Shown here one piece after another: positions 12,630 through 33,791 of a stretch of 64,000 nt of DNA. The DNA is from Corticium candelabrum (lineage: Eukaryota; Porifera; Homoscleromorpha; Homosclerophorida; Plakinidae), in NCBI RefSeq assembly GCF_963422355.1, contig NC_085106.1, forward strand, positions 3,907,747-3,971,746. Reading direction: 5' to 3'. The notes under the pieces are model-generated. The model did no database searches and had not been told where the DNA came from. It saw nothing but the letters and a program-made list of their open reading frames with translations. Numbering within the stretch: the stretch's first letter is position 1; every line of letters starts with the position of its first letter. The position numbers were made by a program, and so were the translations under genes.

Positions 12630-15600
12630 GCTTAATGTACCGCTTTACAAATGCCATCTACATAAAGAGCTCTCAGCTTTGCATTAGCTTCAGACTGTCG
12701 ACTTCTCAACCAACCATAAAAATTAGGTGACTTCATAAACCGTCTAGTAGTAAAAACAAGTGCACAAGCAAACACCCAAACAACTTTCAAAAGACTGACT
12801 GACCTGTAGAGACCTACCCAATCACCTTTCAATCCTGTTGTCAACTGAGGACCTGCATGAGCTACAGTCTTCAAATAAGCCTCAGCATCAAATGGTTTTA
12901 ACACAGGTAAAGCCTATATTAATGACCATATCGCATAAAAGTGTACGACCCTTCACAAGCCAAAACGAAAATTACAAGACCTACCCGCCAAGGAGATACA
13001 TGACGCTGCAATGGCATTAGACTGGCAACATACCTTTCCTGTGTTATAACATATCATTATTTATAAGTTTAGCAACAACACAATGTTTTACCAAAGGAAT
13101 CATAAACGTATGAGTCAGTTCAAGAAGATGCCGTCGAAGAATCGCATTCTACAACAACAAAAGCTAGCCGTGTTACCCAAATAACAAACTCTTGTACATA
13201 CAAAGTCGTCTAAATTTCTAACAGTTATTAGAAATTTGTATTAAGTATTGCCAAAAGTTGACAAAATTCAAATTCAATGAAACTCGATTAGACAAATGGA
13301 AAGCACAATAAAGTTAGCTTTCAGTTCACATTCCAAATTATAGATAAACTCATTGACTGCATAAACATACAAGTAAAGCCTATACTTTATCAGGTTTCAC
13401 TAGCTAACGTCTTTAAACCCAAAAAAGTATTTCAGTAACTATTGCTGTAGAGTGGTGAATCATGGGCATACATTGTGTTTAGCAAAGATCATGAAACCCA
13501 ATTCCTGTCTGGTACAATTAGAGGAGAAGATTGAAAGTTGTGCCATTATCACTGTTTCCAGCAAGTGCTACCATATCTATTAACATGTTCACACCACATC
13601 TACCCTATTCTCAGCAGAAAGCAATTTACACAAAAACAAAGTATACCAAGCTGCAATCAATGTTTTACGTTAGAGCAGGAAGTCAAAAAGTGCCCATAAT
13701 TTGTGACTCGTTCTGTTGTTTGACCATCAAAATCTATTTCACTGACATATATAAAAGAACTCCACATGCTTTCATGTTTCATGGAAGCAGAACATAGAAC
13801 TGCAGACAAACAACAAGTTACATAAATAAATATCTATATCAAGTACATACTGTATTACTGTATATCGTAACATGTTGATTGTGCTATACGTACATCAGTA
13901 ACTTATACCATGGTCACGTGATGTGAATTCAGTCAAGAGCATGTATTTACACGTATTACACGGTAAGTGTGCAATAGGTTACTTCCGATTAATAAATATC
14001 GCACTCTTATACATATACACATCATGTGACCATGGTATAAATTACTTATCATATGATTAGCGTGCTAAATGGCTTCACCAGCACTCGGAGTGGTTATAGG
14101 CCTTGGCTTCGCCTCGGGTGATAACCCCACCCCTCATGTTGGTAAAACGCCATATAGCATGCTAATCATACATACGAGAACCTATGCATAACTACAACTA
14201 ACAAAACAACCAATTTTAGCAAAAGACTTCATGTACAATGTCCTGTCATGCAGATCATATAAAATAAGCTCTAACCCCTTCCTAAACTTCCTGTTTCACC
14301 CACAAATACATATCATCATTTAGCTATACTTACCTGTGCATCTAAAGGTCGTCGCTGTCCAGTATCCTGTACATTCATATCTCACAATCACAACTAAATA
14401 GGACTCAAGTACACCACATGCCTTGCCAGACAGCGTCTGAAGAAGAAGCTTGTCACGACTCAAGTAAGGCTTGTACACTGTGAGCGAAATGACATATCTC
14501 ATACTCGATGCTTCCCACACATCAAGCAGTTGACCTTACTAGGTTTAGAATAAAAACCGCTGCCACTGCTCTTGCTGGCCTTCCTACCTTTACCATCTAA
14601 CAGCATACAACAATAAGATGCAAAGACTGTGCAACTGCCAAGAAAACTTACCATAAACGCCCTCACCCAACCGCAGGACATGAGGCCAATGTTGTAATGC
14701 TTTAATAAAGAAAGGATTTGTAACTCCTAAAATGACCGGAGGACTAAAACAAAGATAGTCTGACATATTGTAGTAAAAATGACAGATAAAAGTAGTATAC
14801 GGTTCTTGTGTTTTAGTAGTGTATGCCTTAAATTCGCTGTCATGAATCGTAAAGAAAGGTCTATAACAACCAATTACTTAACTATTACAAATTTCATTGA
14901 CACAAGCTCTACCATACCTGTAATCAGAACAATAGCAAAGAGGGATGATAGAGCTATATAAACAAAACAATGTTACATGTGTTTCATTGTTGAACTAATA
15001 CAAAAGTACTTCACAAGAGCTTGAACAATTTCCGAGCAAATAGTGGGAGATGACGCCATCACTGCAATCGGCTATCATACACAAGACTGGGTATTCTGTT
15101 TCATATCACTGTGTAAAGAGCATTACCTCATTTGTCAAAACTAGTTCCCACAATAAATGTATGAATGGTACGACCGGAAACAGTAGTCTGTACATGTCAG
15201 TTTCATGTACAGATGGTAATACAACTGGCCCAGAAGCACCCTGAAGAAATAGCATTATAAAATTTAAATGCTAAAAAACTGATTTATGAGTACCGGAGGA
15301 CTGGCAGCAACACTTGCTGGTTTATCATTCTTTGCAGGAATTCTCACCTATTGTATCTGCAGGTCAATTATGTAATATGTTAGACTGTCAGTGTGTATCA
15401 GTCAGTACCTCGACTACTATTCCCATTATGGGAAGACTAAGGTTGTGACTGGGAAGAGGTGCTGGCCACCGTTCGATGTCATGACACGCTGCAACCACAA
15501 TAATGAGTGGATACAGCACGTAGAGAGTGTTGAGTATTGTACCTGATTCAAGAGATATTTCGCCATTGTCAAAGTACTCAGGTGCAATTATTGCCATCTA

Positions 15601-18542
15601 TATTACAACAGAAACACAACTAAATTCAGTCACATGTCACAACTTCCTCATGTATAGTAGAGTAAGTTATAGAAGTCGACGTTGGTGCCGATGAAGCTAA
15701 CTATGTTAAGGCTTTCTACAAATAATTACACTACATAATAAACTATTCTTGATATCAAACAAACAGCCAGTTGAAAAAGCCTCATTCCTACACCTGCTAG
15801 AAGTGCATTATAAATGGCAGGACATTAATAAATAGTAACAAAGACTACTTATCATATGAGTAGTATGTGTACTGTATCAACAAGACCTAAGAAATTCACT
15901 CTTAATGTTATCATAGTTTGCTTATTCAAATGTTTCCTTTTTCTAACAAAATGTTTGCACAACCAAATTTAAACTAACAGAATATATGTTTTCATTGTCT
16001 ACCACACAAATGTCAGTAGTGGACTACACCATGATGGGCATCTATGCCAGTAGCAAAGAGACACTGCAAAATGCCATAACATCAGTAACTATAACAAATA
16101 GTGACTCACTTCATTCTGTTATAAAGCAACATAAATCTATAAATGCAGTTCTCGGCTAGTCTGAGAATTAGATGCAATAAGGATTCAACTATCACTGCCA
16201 AATGCCCACAAATTATAAGACATAACACTTCCCACAAAACAAATTTCCTAACAGATTTCTTTCATGCCTATGCACCATCTGTAAACCATACTCGTCTGTC
16301 AACACAATTAACTAACCACTTTGGAGAACAACTTTGTGTACGGCAACTTCGTGATGAGCACTACAGACTGAAACAAGATTTATATGAAACAAGACTAAAA
16401 ATGTAAACAAAATCACAAAACACACTTTCTGAAAATATCCTCGTTTATTGCCCTTATCTTTCACTTGTCGGAAGTATGAAAATCCATAATAATGAGCCCC
16501 ATCAGGCTGCAACAGAATCATAAAAAGATCAAATCAACTTATGTAAATTCATCATCACATCTAGTTTACCACTAAGTTCTGTTGAACTCCTGGCTGTACA
16601 AATGTGTAGGCAGATTGTGATCCACCACACCCAACACCACTGCAGCGAATTCGGAAGAAAAACTGAGTGTCACCCATACATCCTATATGTCGTAAAGTCC
16701 AGCAATGTACACACTATCACAAGTTATACACAACAAGAATAAAACATTAGATAATAGACAGTAAGATGTAGACAAGATTGAGTACAACATTATCTGATCT
16801 GTAACTAAATAATTTTTGCTGTGCTTCCTACATTCCTTTGGCATGAAGAAGTCATGCAAACATACCCTAAAAGCAGAAAATTAGGCAGAAATAAAGTTGT
16901 GTGATTTCTGGGGACATCACTATTAGTGCAGGATTAATAGGTGGTAGAGCAAGTCCTCTCCGTCAAACTCTCTGTTGGAAACTGCTATGTTGCTGGTGGA
17001 TAGACTGCCGGTAGCAGATACAGGTGACACAAACACCTCCTGCCCTGTGAAGATTTGCACTTGAAAGTCATTTACAAAGCAAAGACTCTAGCTGACGCCG
17101 TGTAGATGGCATCGTATGAGTATACAATACAATGCAAGGCTAGCACATGTTTTGGTACTGAGCATCCGCAAGGAAAAACTTATCTGTGGAATTCAATTGT
17201 GGGATGAGCTGCAAACGCACAAAAATTACACAAATTCTCCTCGCACAATTTTCTTCTTCAGGGTAAATACATAATGTAGACAAACGTATGTGCCTTGCCT
17301 CACCAACAAATTTAAAGTGACTACAGCCCCAGACTAATTACTAATACAGCACTTTCTAAAATTGTGTCCTTACAGATCAAGAATAATTGATGTCTGACTT
17401 ATTTTGTTAATTAATTAAGTACAGTGTATGCACGTTAGTATGTTGTAACTCAGTTGTTTCACTAGGTTTCTTAGCCACTCCAGGTACAATAACATTAATT
17501 AGCTTTAGATCCAAAAACCTTACCGCCAAAGCGCTCATTGACAGTACTGAATCTGCATCTGTAAGTTTGTCTACTACTTCTTATTACCTGAGGCCTGGAT
17601 ATCCGGGCTAAGGGTATAGTAGTCGTCCGACGTGCAACCATACATGCGACCATATGACCATATTTATACTTGATTAGCGCAGATGCAATGAAGCTATTCC
17701 AACCAATAGACAAGAAATGGTGTTATTATCGACCAATAGACAAACGCGATATCATCTTAGGACTCCACCTCTGTTTGGTCGCTGACAATGAGAATTCGGC
17801 CTTTGGTCATCCGTCCTGTACATGGTGTTTAGTCCTTTGCTTGACATAAATAAGGGTTTAGCTCATAGAAACAACAACGCCTAGCCAACATTTGCACGTG
17901 CTAAAGGAATGAATTAGAAACCTTAGCTGAGATGAGTGAGTTGGGCTAAATAAAACCTCAGTATGCAAAACATTATCACGTGACGAGATATGTGCTTACA
18001 TACACCAGCCGAGGGTTTTAGCACTGTAATGTGCTTTTCTGTTCATTTCTGTTTAGTTTCTTTTAGTTGTTATACTGCACAAACAAGGCCAAACACAAAC
18101 AAAGTTATACCTGAGTTTGAGTCAGGAAAAGACAAGTAGCAGATATTCGTCTTCTAGAAAATCAAATTAGTTAATTAATTCAACATTGACCATTTCAATA
18201 CGCCCACAGCAAGTGCCACTCTTTACCTCTGTTTCTGATAAAACGAAGTCTCTAGGAAATACGTACTAAAACAAAAGTATAAAATATTATCGATACAAAA
18301 TATGTACAGAAACAAAAATTATAGAATAATATCGATACAAAATATGTACAAAAACAAAAAGTATAGAATAGTATCGATAGAAACAGCAGCAATCTAGTGA
18401 ATGAAGTTGTGTGCAAAAGGTCTGTTAGACCACTCACTTCCATTGCTTGGCCTAATTCTAAGTCGAATGTCACCACACACATGCAGCAAGCCCATCGAGA
18501 AAAGCCCTGGAATTGCAACGAACCGTCTTCATTGGCTGCCAT
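11622..18542 (-). CDS. DENND6: DENN domain-containing protein 6 (Rab GEF)
   Basis: Exons: 18542-18438, 18265-18227, 18153-18111, 16682-16570, 16506-16426, [one not resolved], 15597-15543, 15488-15409, 15347-15294, 15240-15127, 15071-15010, 14953-14918, 14860-14801, 14743-14652, 14596-14540, 14477-14422, 14366-14334, 13148-13092, 13038-12985, 12913-12804, 12743-12641, 11874-11800, 11738-11622. Phases agree and the product follows human DENND6[117 protein letters not shown] near the C-terminus. In mammals DENND6A is a Rab14 exchange factor in endocytic recycling. The start at 18542 precedes the conserved N-terminus. One intron is only 54 bp, and the intron after exon 14477-14422 appears to use a GC donor. 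About 18 residues after YFQK are not placed: a matching stretch near 15655-15715 lacks usable splice signals. Confidence 0.92.
12008..12626. repeat. Compound (CA)n / (CAGACA)n microsatellite, about 620 bp
   Basis: Almost uninterrupted CA dinucleotides with nested CAGACA hexamers, lying in the DENND6 intron between exons 12743-12641 and 11874-11800. Every reading frame is open, giving artefactual Thr-His or Cys-Val proteins. Confidence 0.97.
13889..14050. mobile_element. Short palindromic MITE-like element in DENND6 intron
   Basis: Left end taacttataccatggtcac (from about 13893) is matched in reverse complement by gtgaccatggtataaattac (about 14026-14045). The arms are about 30 bp, the element about 160 bp, and there is no coding potential. 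Confidence 0.75.
14046..14173. mobile_element. Second palindromic element abutting the first
   Basis: Arms atgattagcgtgctaaatgg (from about 14053) and gccatatagcatgctaatca (ending about 14170) are inverted copies of each other. The GC-richer middle contains an inner hairpin (taggccttggcttcgcctcg). About 125 bp, directly next to the preceding palindrome. Confidence 0.7.
18270..18380. repeat. 42-bp tandem repeat in DENND6 intron 1
   Basis: The unit beginning atcgatacaaaatatgtaca occurs at about 18289 and 18331, with a partial third copy near 18372. AT-rich, no coding role seen; it overlaps no exon, since exon 2 ends at 18265. Confidence 0.8.
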
Positions 18543-18657
18543 TAGTAACCTACGGGACTTTTTTCCTTGATAGACTACTTTTGTCCCGGATGCGTGGTTG
18601 CAAATGACCGAGAAACAACGCCGCGAGTCGTCAGAACTGCTGTCTCTAGAAAGCAAA
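18543..18657. promoter_or_regulatory. Short shared region between divergent DENND6 and NOPCHAP1 start codons
   Basis: Only 115 bp separate the two start codons, which point away from each other. The two 5' UTRs and any bidirectional promoter must fit in or overlap this stretch. It is less AT-rich than its surroundings and has no TATA box, as usual for bidirectional housekeeping promoters. Confidence 0.65.
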
Positions 18658-19422
18658 ATGGGAGGCGAGTTTGTCGGTATGTGATATTTAAATCGTGTCG
18701 TCTACGATAGGAGTATGCTCATCGTACTGTACTCTTGCATGTCTAGATCATCCTGCAAGAATGTTTTTGCTAAAACAAGAGAAAAGTAAAGGGAAAAGCG
18801 AAGATAAGCTTCATACGTTTAGAGTCTCAGATAGCAAAGGCACGTGAGGATACTACATGTACACATGTAGTATTATAGCATCAGATTGTTAGGATTATGT
18901 TAATTAATAATTAATTAATGTATTTAATTGTTATTGTTTGTGACACTTTTAGGCAATATTAATTAGTTTTTGTATATATGTATTTCTTTCTTGTTTCTAG
19001 TATTGGCTGAAGCTAAGAATTTTTTACCGCAAATGGCTAAAGCAGAAGCTAAGCTAAACGAAGAAATGGTATATCGAGATCGTGTAGAGTTTGATGTTGA
19101 GAATGTAAAAGAAGCAGAGGAGTGTGTAGAAATGGTATGACAATCTCTGACATTTGTTGAATGGAAAAGGAGACTCAATCAAGTTCTGCTTTTGTTTTTG
19201 ATGCAGAATGTTGCATTAGTTGAACTCAATGATTCTGAGGCAGACAGCGAGACTGATAGTACATGTGAATCTACATCTTCCTACTCTGAAGATGAGGGAG
19301 ACCAAGAAGATGCAACAGAAGAGATAGCGAGCAATATTGGAATGCATTTGAATGACAGTAAATATCAAGCACGAGTAAAATCACATAGGAAAGTTGAGCT
19401 AATAAGCCAGTGTGACACTTAA
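18658..19422 (+). CDS. NOPCHAP1: NOP protein chaperone 1 (C12orf45 family)
   Basis: Four exons: 18658-18676, 18747-18839, 19001-19134, 19207-19422, giving 153 aa. The conserved core matches the human protein in order: FLPQMAKAEAKLNEEM, then a Phe-x-(I/V)-Glu-Asn-(I/V) segment, then VEMNVALVELNDSE, followed by a Ser/Glu/Asp-rich acidic tail. In human cells NOPCHAP1 links NOP58 to the R2TP chaperone during box C/D snoRNP assembly. The start is the only ATG in frame in exon 1. The second intron seems to begin with GC (AAAG|gcacgt), because the family needs Val-Leu directly after SerLys; the GT donor four bases later breaks the frame. It is head-to-head with DENND6 and 93 bp upstream of GRIPAP1. 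Confidence 0.82.
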
Positions 19423-19446
19423 TTAATATCAATTTAAAAACAATCG

Positions 19447-19474
19447 GTCACGTGTGCATTTTATTAGTCACGTG
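19447..19474. promoter_or_regulatory. Paired GTCACGTG E-boxes upstream of GRIPAP1
   Basis: Two identical GTCACGTG octamers start at 19447 and 19467, exactly 20 bp (about two helical turns) apart, in the 93-bp gap between the NOPCHAP1 stop and the GRIPAP1 start. CACGTG is the classic bHLH (USF/TFE/MYC-type) binding core. The regulatory role is inferred from position and spacing. Confidence 0.5.
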
Positions 19475-19515
19475 ATTATATGGACTCAACTGCCCGGATG
19501 TGACCTGCCATACTG

Positions 19516-29129
<9,614 letters not shown>

Positions 29130-29892
29130 TGTCCAAGTTGTTTTATGACTGTACGAACCTTCAATGTAATGCATACTTTGAGTCACTTTCACTCACTACC
29201 AGTTTTCTGTAGTGCTTATGAAAGCTTTCATCTTGATAATTCAGCTCTGTGTAAGATTGTTTGATCATTGACTGTTTAATAGCCATCTAAATAAGTTTTG
29301 ACATTTTTTGCTACTGATATGTTGTTAGTCACCAGATGCTTATGGACTGTAACTGTGATGTATGTAGTAATGGAAAAGTAGCTTCTACTCATTCCTGGTA
29401 TAACTTGGTAGCTCAGCATGTTTAGGTGGTAGTAGGATTTTCCTGTCTTGCCTTCTTGCCAACTTTACCAGATATGTGATCACGAACAGTGGATTTTTGA
29501 ATTGATGCTGTTTCTCTGCTCTGCGGACAGAGATAGGCAGCTTCTTTACTCCCTCAATGGTCTTATCAAGATTACGCCTTTTGCTTTAAGATCTCTCTGA
29601 TCTTGCAAACAGTTACGTTGCCCAACCAGGTATAAGAAGTCGCCTAGGGCTTCCGAGAGGTCTAAGGCTGCAGCTTGACTGAATGTTGAGATTGAGACAT
29701 ATCAAGAGAATATCACTGGCCAGGAATTGTAACAGTCGATTGCTTGCTGACTTCTGAATCACTTTATAGGTATGCTACCTTACTGTTGGTATTTATGACG
29801 TCAAGAGAATTTTGAATTTTACTCGGAGTACCTTTGCAAGATGTGTGTAGAGGTAGCATACTTTTTTTGAGAATCAGAACAGTGGTGAGAGT
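29130..29892. other. Intergenic after GRIPAP1, no gene seen
   Basis: Probably includes the GRIPAP1 3' UTR. No repeat family or frame that I recognise. Confidence 0.5.
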
Positions 29893-30390
29893 CGTGCTAA
29901 ACTGAGGTCAATGATAGTGGCATTTAGCAGCTAGTAATATGATAAGTTTGTACGTTCACAGCTAGGTTTGGACACTAACATTTGTATACACAATTTAGCA
30001 ACTATTGCAACAAACGGCAGATGTGGCGACAATCGACGTACTGCTTATTACTCTTTGCAAAATAGACTCTTTCTAGCCTAGTATAGCTAACAAACTAAAC
30101 TTTAGAAAGTTGGGGAAATTTTATAGAATTATTGTAGATGCAGTTACAGTGACGTCTTTCTAGTTGATATCAGTGTCGTATGCTAGCAATCTGCCACGTT
30201 TGGTCAAAAAGAACAAGGCGAACTTTAGTATGTTGGTTGGTATTTTATTCGTTGCTAGACGTTAGAGATTAACTGTTATCAACAATTCTCGGTGAAATCC
30301 TTAGTAAAATCTAGCTAGCTATTTGCATGGTGTCTAGTTGTGAACGAGCTTCAGGATAGTACGGAAATATCTCAATAAATTTTTTAATAG
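29893..30390. repeat. Dispersed 500-bp repeat, copy 1 (second copy at 44224)
   Basis: From gagtcgtgctaaac onward it aligns with 44224-44718 over about 490 bp with scattered substitutions and small indels. Shared blocks include tttggacactaa, gtggcgacaatcgacgta and acagtgacgtctttctagtt. No coding potential. It is probably a non-autonomous element or a piece of a larger one. Confidence 0.85.
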
Positions 30391-30552
30391 ATTACGTACT
30401 TTTTTATGTTGGATGTGTCTGGAAACGTGGGTGTTTGGGTATAATGTTTTCTGAGAAAACGCAGAAGTTCTAGATCTAATAAAATCAATCAATTTGTTTT
30501 ACCTAGAGACACATTAAAAGAACTAAGATACAACTACTCGAGTTGTATAATT

Positions 30553-31060
30553 ATGTGTCGTTATGCCCCTCCATGATGGGCAAGTGAGGTCTTTACCCCA
30601 TCCAACCCGGCAGGCGAGCCCAGGAGGGTACATGTTTCTGTGTAGACCACACAGCGATCAATGACTCGCCAATTCGATATAGATAGCAGGCATTACGGTG
30701 ACCGCGAAATTGTCAGCACGCCTAGTGGATATTAATGACCACCAGGAAAGCGCTGAACGCAGCACCAGATCCAGGAATTTTTGAAAGAGGTGATGCACCG
30801 TTAGCAGTTATTTATAGTATTACTAATTTTTTTTCTTTTCTAATGAAATTATATAAAATTATTGAACCACGCCTATTGAAAAAGAGGGGGTTGAAGCCCC
30901 CTGACCTTCTGGATCCTGCCCTGGCTGAACATCATCGTCAACGGACTGTTCGCCAGACCACAGAAAATTCCCAACAACTGAAGCGAGTCATAGGCTCATG
31001 GACAACTCTAGAGAAACATGAGAAAGAAAGACAGACAAGTTTCATAATTTACTGTCGTCA
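30553..31060 (+). repeat. Dispersed repeat family R, copy A (interrupted)
   Basis: Begins tgtcgttatgcccctccatg and ends near gtttcataatttactgt. Related copies lie at 31089, 31955 and 62252, all on the same strand. Copy A is split by a 165-bp insert at about 30762-30928. The right half is open in one frame (HRQRTVRQTTE, then KHEKERQTSF) in copies A and D, so the family may come from a coding transposon, but I cannot name it. Confidence 0.8.
30762..30928. mobile_element. hAT-like MITE inserted in repeat copy A
   Basis: Imperfect terminal inverted repeats: agatccaggaat at the left and its complement-like ctggatcctgccctgg at the right, with a central hairpin (gagggggttgaagccccctg). Copy D of the host repeat is uninterrupted here, and cgctgaac / ggctgaac at the two borders resembles an 8-bp target-site duplication. 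Confidence 0.65.
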
Positions 31061-31088
31061 CTGGGGTTTGAACTCCCAAACCATGTTA

Positions 31089-31263
31089 TGTGTCGTTAGG
31101 CCCCTCCATGATGGGCAAGTGGGGTCTTCACCCTATCTGGGCGCCCACCAACCCAGCAGGTAAGTCCAGCAAGGTACATGTTTCCGTGTAGTCCACACGG
31201 CGATCAATGTGACTAACCAATTCGATATAGATTGCAGGCATTACGGTGACCGCGAACTCGTAA
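31089..31263 (+). repeat. Dispersed repeat family R, copy B (5' half only)
   Basis: Matches the first 175 bp of copy D (cccctccatgatgggcaagt through attacggtgaccgcgaactc) and stops abruptly at 31263. Confidence 0.8.
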
Positions 31264-31349
31264 AGTATGTGTCGTGCTCAACCAGATCAGTCTTGTTTGT
31301 AAGTCTATTACAAGTACGGGAAGCAAACTCTGCTTCAGAAGTACTTAGA

Positions 31350-31945
31350 CCATCACGGCTGTCTAGAAAGAAGACATGACTTTACGAAGGATCCGAGTAG
31401 ATCCCAGAAGCACTGTTTTCTATAAGTGCTGCAGGTTGTGATGACCTGGAATAATGTCCAGCCACTGTGCAATACCTGCGTGCACTGAGCCCAAAGCTCC
31501 CACCCACTGGAACCGCCAGTGTTCAACAATGCCACATGCGGCTTATCTCCACTCGCAAGTCGCTGTACTTTGCCAACTTCTCAGCATGTTTCTTGCCAAT
31601 GTTGCCATCAGCAGGACAGCTGATATCAATAAGGAAGACAAGACAAGTGTTTGTCTTCATATTTCTGAGACAGATATCTGGACGATTGGCTTTGATCTTC
31701 TTGGTAGTGGGGATGGTGGTATCCCACATCATCGTAATGTCATCCATCTCCACGAGCCTATCAGAATGATGCCGGAACCATATTCTCTCCACTGGAACCC
31801 CAAAATGGCGACAAACATCCCAGTGAATGATGGAGGCCACATGATTGTGTCGGTCAGTGTAGTCCATCGGTGCCAAAGCACTACAGCCTGCCGCAATGTG
31901 GTCGAATGTTTTCAGGCCTACCCTGCACATGTGGCAAGTAGGACT
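31350..31945 (-). mobile_element. LINE reverse-transcriptase C-terminal fragment
   Basis: On the minus strand, an open stretch from about 31930 to 31523 resembles the end of non-LTR retrotransposon polyproteins: an HIAAGCSALAP block, YTDRHNHVASIIHWDVC, then NRPDICLRN and ISCPADGNIGKK. The usual terminal segment (VGALGS followed by KTVLLGSTRILRKV-like residues) continues in another frame to about 31353. Frameshifts show it is inactive. Its 5' side is cut where repeat R copy C begins. Confidence 0.85.
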
Positions 31946-31954
31946 GACATTATA

Positions 31955-32240
31955 TTATGCCCCTCCATAATGAGCATGGGGTCTTTACCCCATCAGGGTC
32001 TCACCAACCCGGCAGGTGAGCTCAGAAGGGTACATGTTTCTGTGTAGTCCACACGGCGATCAATGACTAGCAAATTCGATATACATTGCAGGCATTACGG
32101 TGACCGCAAACTCGATGGAGCACGCCTAGTAGATATCAATGACCACCAGGAAAGCACTGAAAGTCATCGTCAACGGACTGTTCGCCAGACCACTGAAACG
32201 AGTCATAGTCTCATGGATAAAGCTAGAGAAACACGATAAA
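31955..32240 (+). repeat. Dispersed repeat family R, copy C
   Basis: Aligns with copy D from tatgcccctcc to the aagctagagaaacacga block, with a small deletion in the right half. It abuts the truncated LINE. Confidence 0.8.
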
Positions 32241-32447
32241 TATTATTATTGTTATTGTTATTATTATTTTTGAAGCCTGTACATATCCATTTAACTACGT
32301 GTATTGCCAAAACTCTTACTGTAGTACCAAATTACATATGATATTGTATGTTAGTAAGTGTAGAACATTGATGTCTGCTACACTGGAGAAGGCTAGAGTC
32401 CATTTTTGACGGGTTACTCCACTTCCAGCAGAAGTTACCAAACAGTG

Positions 32448-32732
<285 letters not shown>

Positions 32733-32777
32733 CACAAGTGCAGATGAGTATTGCTTCATCGAAGCTACCACGCATAG

Positions 32778-32963
32778 AACACCGGCGTAGGAACAGGGGC
32801 TGGGGGCTGAAACCCCCTCGCTCACTGTAGAAATGGAAATTTTCTGTGCTACTGACTTTTGCAAATCTGTTTACGGTTTGGCAAACGAGGTTGGTTTTGC
32901 TTACTTTTGACCTCCACGGTTCGTCGTCCCCCCATCGCTCGTGAACATCTTCCTACGCCACTG
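32778..32963. mobile_element. hAT-like MITE, about 186 bp
   Basis: Terminal inverted repeats caccggcgtaggaa (left, from 32780) and ttcctacgccactg (right, ending 32963) match the common hAT end type CAGTGGCGTAG. The interior has a ggggctgaaacccc hairpin similar to the MITE at 30762. No transposase. Confidence 0.7.
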
Positions 32964-33394
32964 TACAAATCTACATGAGAGTATACTGGCGGACGTGTGT
33001 AATTGATCACCCCCAAACTTGAGGAACACGGTGTCTGCTATATGACGGCTATAAAGGTGGAGTTTTCGACGGACCAGTGCATCTTTTATTCTGGATCCTT
33101 CGTGCAAACGGGATCCGAAAAATTTCTTGCAAATGGGATCCGAGCCGTGTGCTGATATCGACCGCTTCAACCTCTTCATCGCTAACAATGCAACGTCTCT
33201 GCGCTTACTCTAGCAGTTGTACGGCCGCGCTCTTTAGGGCGACGCGAAGGTCGTCATTTGCATAATGCCTTTCACTGTGCCAAATGCACCGAAACATGTC
33301 ACAGATCGCTTTGCGACTATTTTTCGCAGACTCTAAAAAATAAGAGAAGGCGACAGAACAAGTTTGGAGTCGTTGCGTTGTTTCCTCGATTTAC

Positions 33395-33791
33395 TACTAA
33401 AATTTGGCATCAGAAGTTATACCTATCCTGCTAGGTTAGATCATGGCTTGACTGCGTAGTTTCTTCTCGGACTGTCCGGCTATAGATGGTGTCCAGTAAC
33501 GGGGAACGTACTCTATTGTGTTGTCATCAAGATCCCACACAAAACATTACCATATTTGGTAGTCACGTGCACACATCTAAGCAAACAACGCACCGCGAAA
33601 TAACCGTTTTGTGCGTGTACTTACTTCGCCGTGTCTAGCGACATACCGTACTCGTTTTTGGCAATGCATCATAGGTCACGTGCATGATGTAATGTGCCGC
33701 TGCTAATGGAGCAATAATTCCGACGGTCGATCAGCTGTGTTGCAGTTGAGTTGGAGTAGGCAAAGACGTCTTATTGCTTTTTTTCACGAGG
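33395..33791 (+). promoter_or_regulatory. Upstream region of the collagen/fibrinogen-related gene
   Basis: The whole 400 bp before the start codon is repeated in degenerate form at 40080-40430. Two GTCACGTGCA-type E-boxes lie at about 33562 and 33676. A conserved aaagacgtctta (CRE-like) block lies about 30 bp before the ATG and is kept in the second copy. Confidence 0.45.

Noticed and set aside
11875..12730. Long open frames of Cys-Val or Thr-His repeats (also at 20.2, 21.2, 25.6, 26.3, 32.4, 48.2, 57.0, 59.2 and 62.8 kb)
   Set aside because: These are translations of TG/CA microsatellites, which lack stops in every frame; they are not genes.
17495..17713. Possible DENND6 exon near 17500-17570 (minus strand)
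   Set aside because: It has plausible splice-like ends, but its phase does not fit and the true exon ([15 protein letters not shown]) was found at 18153-18111.
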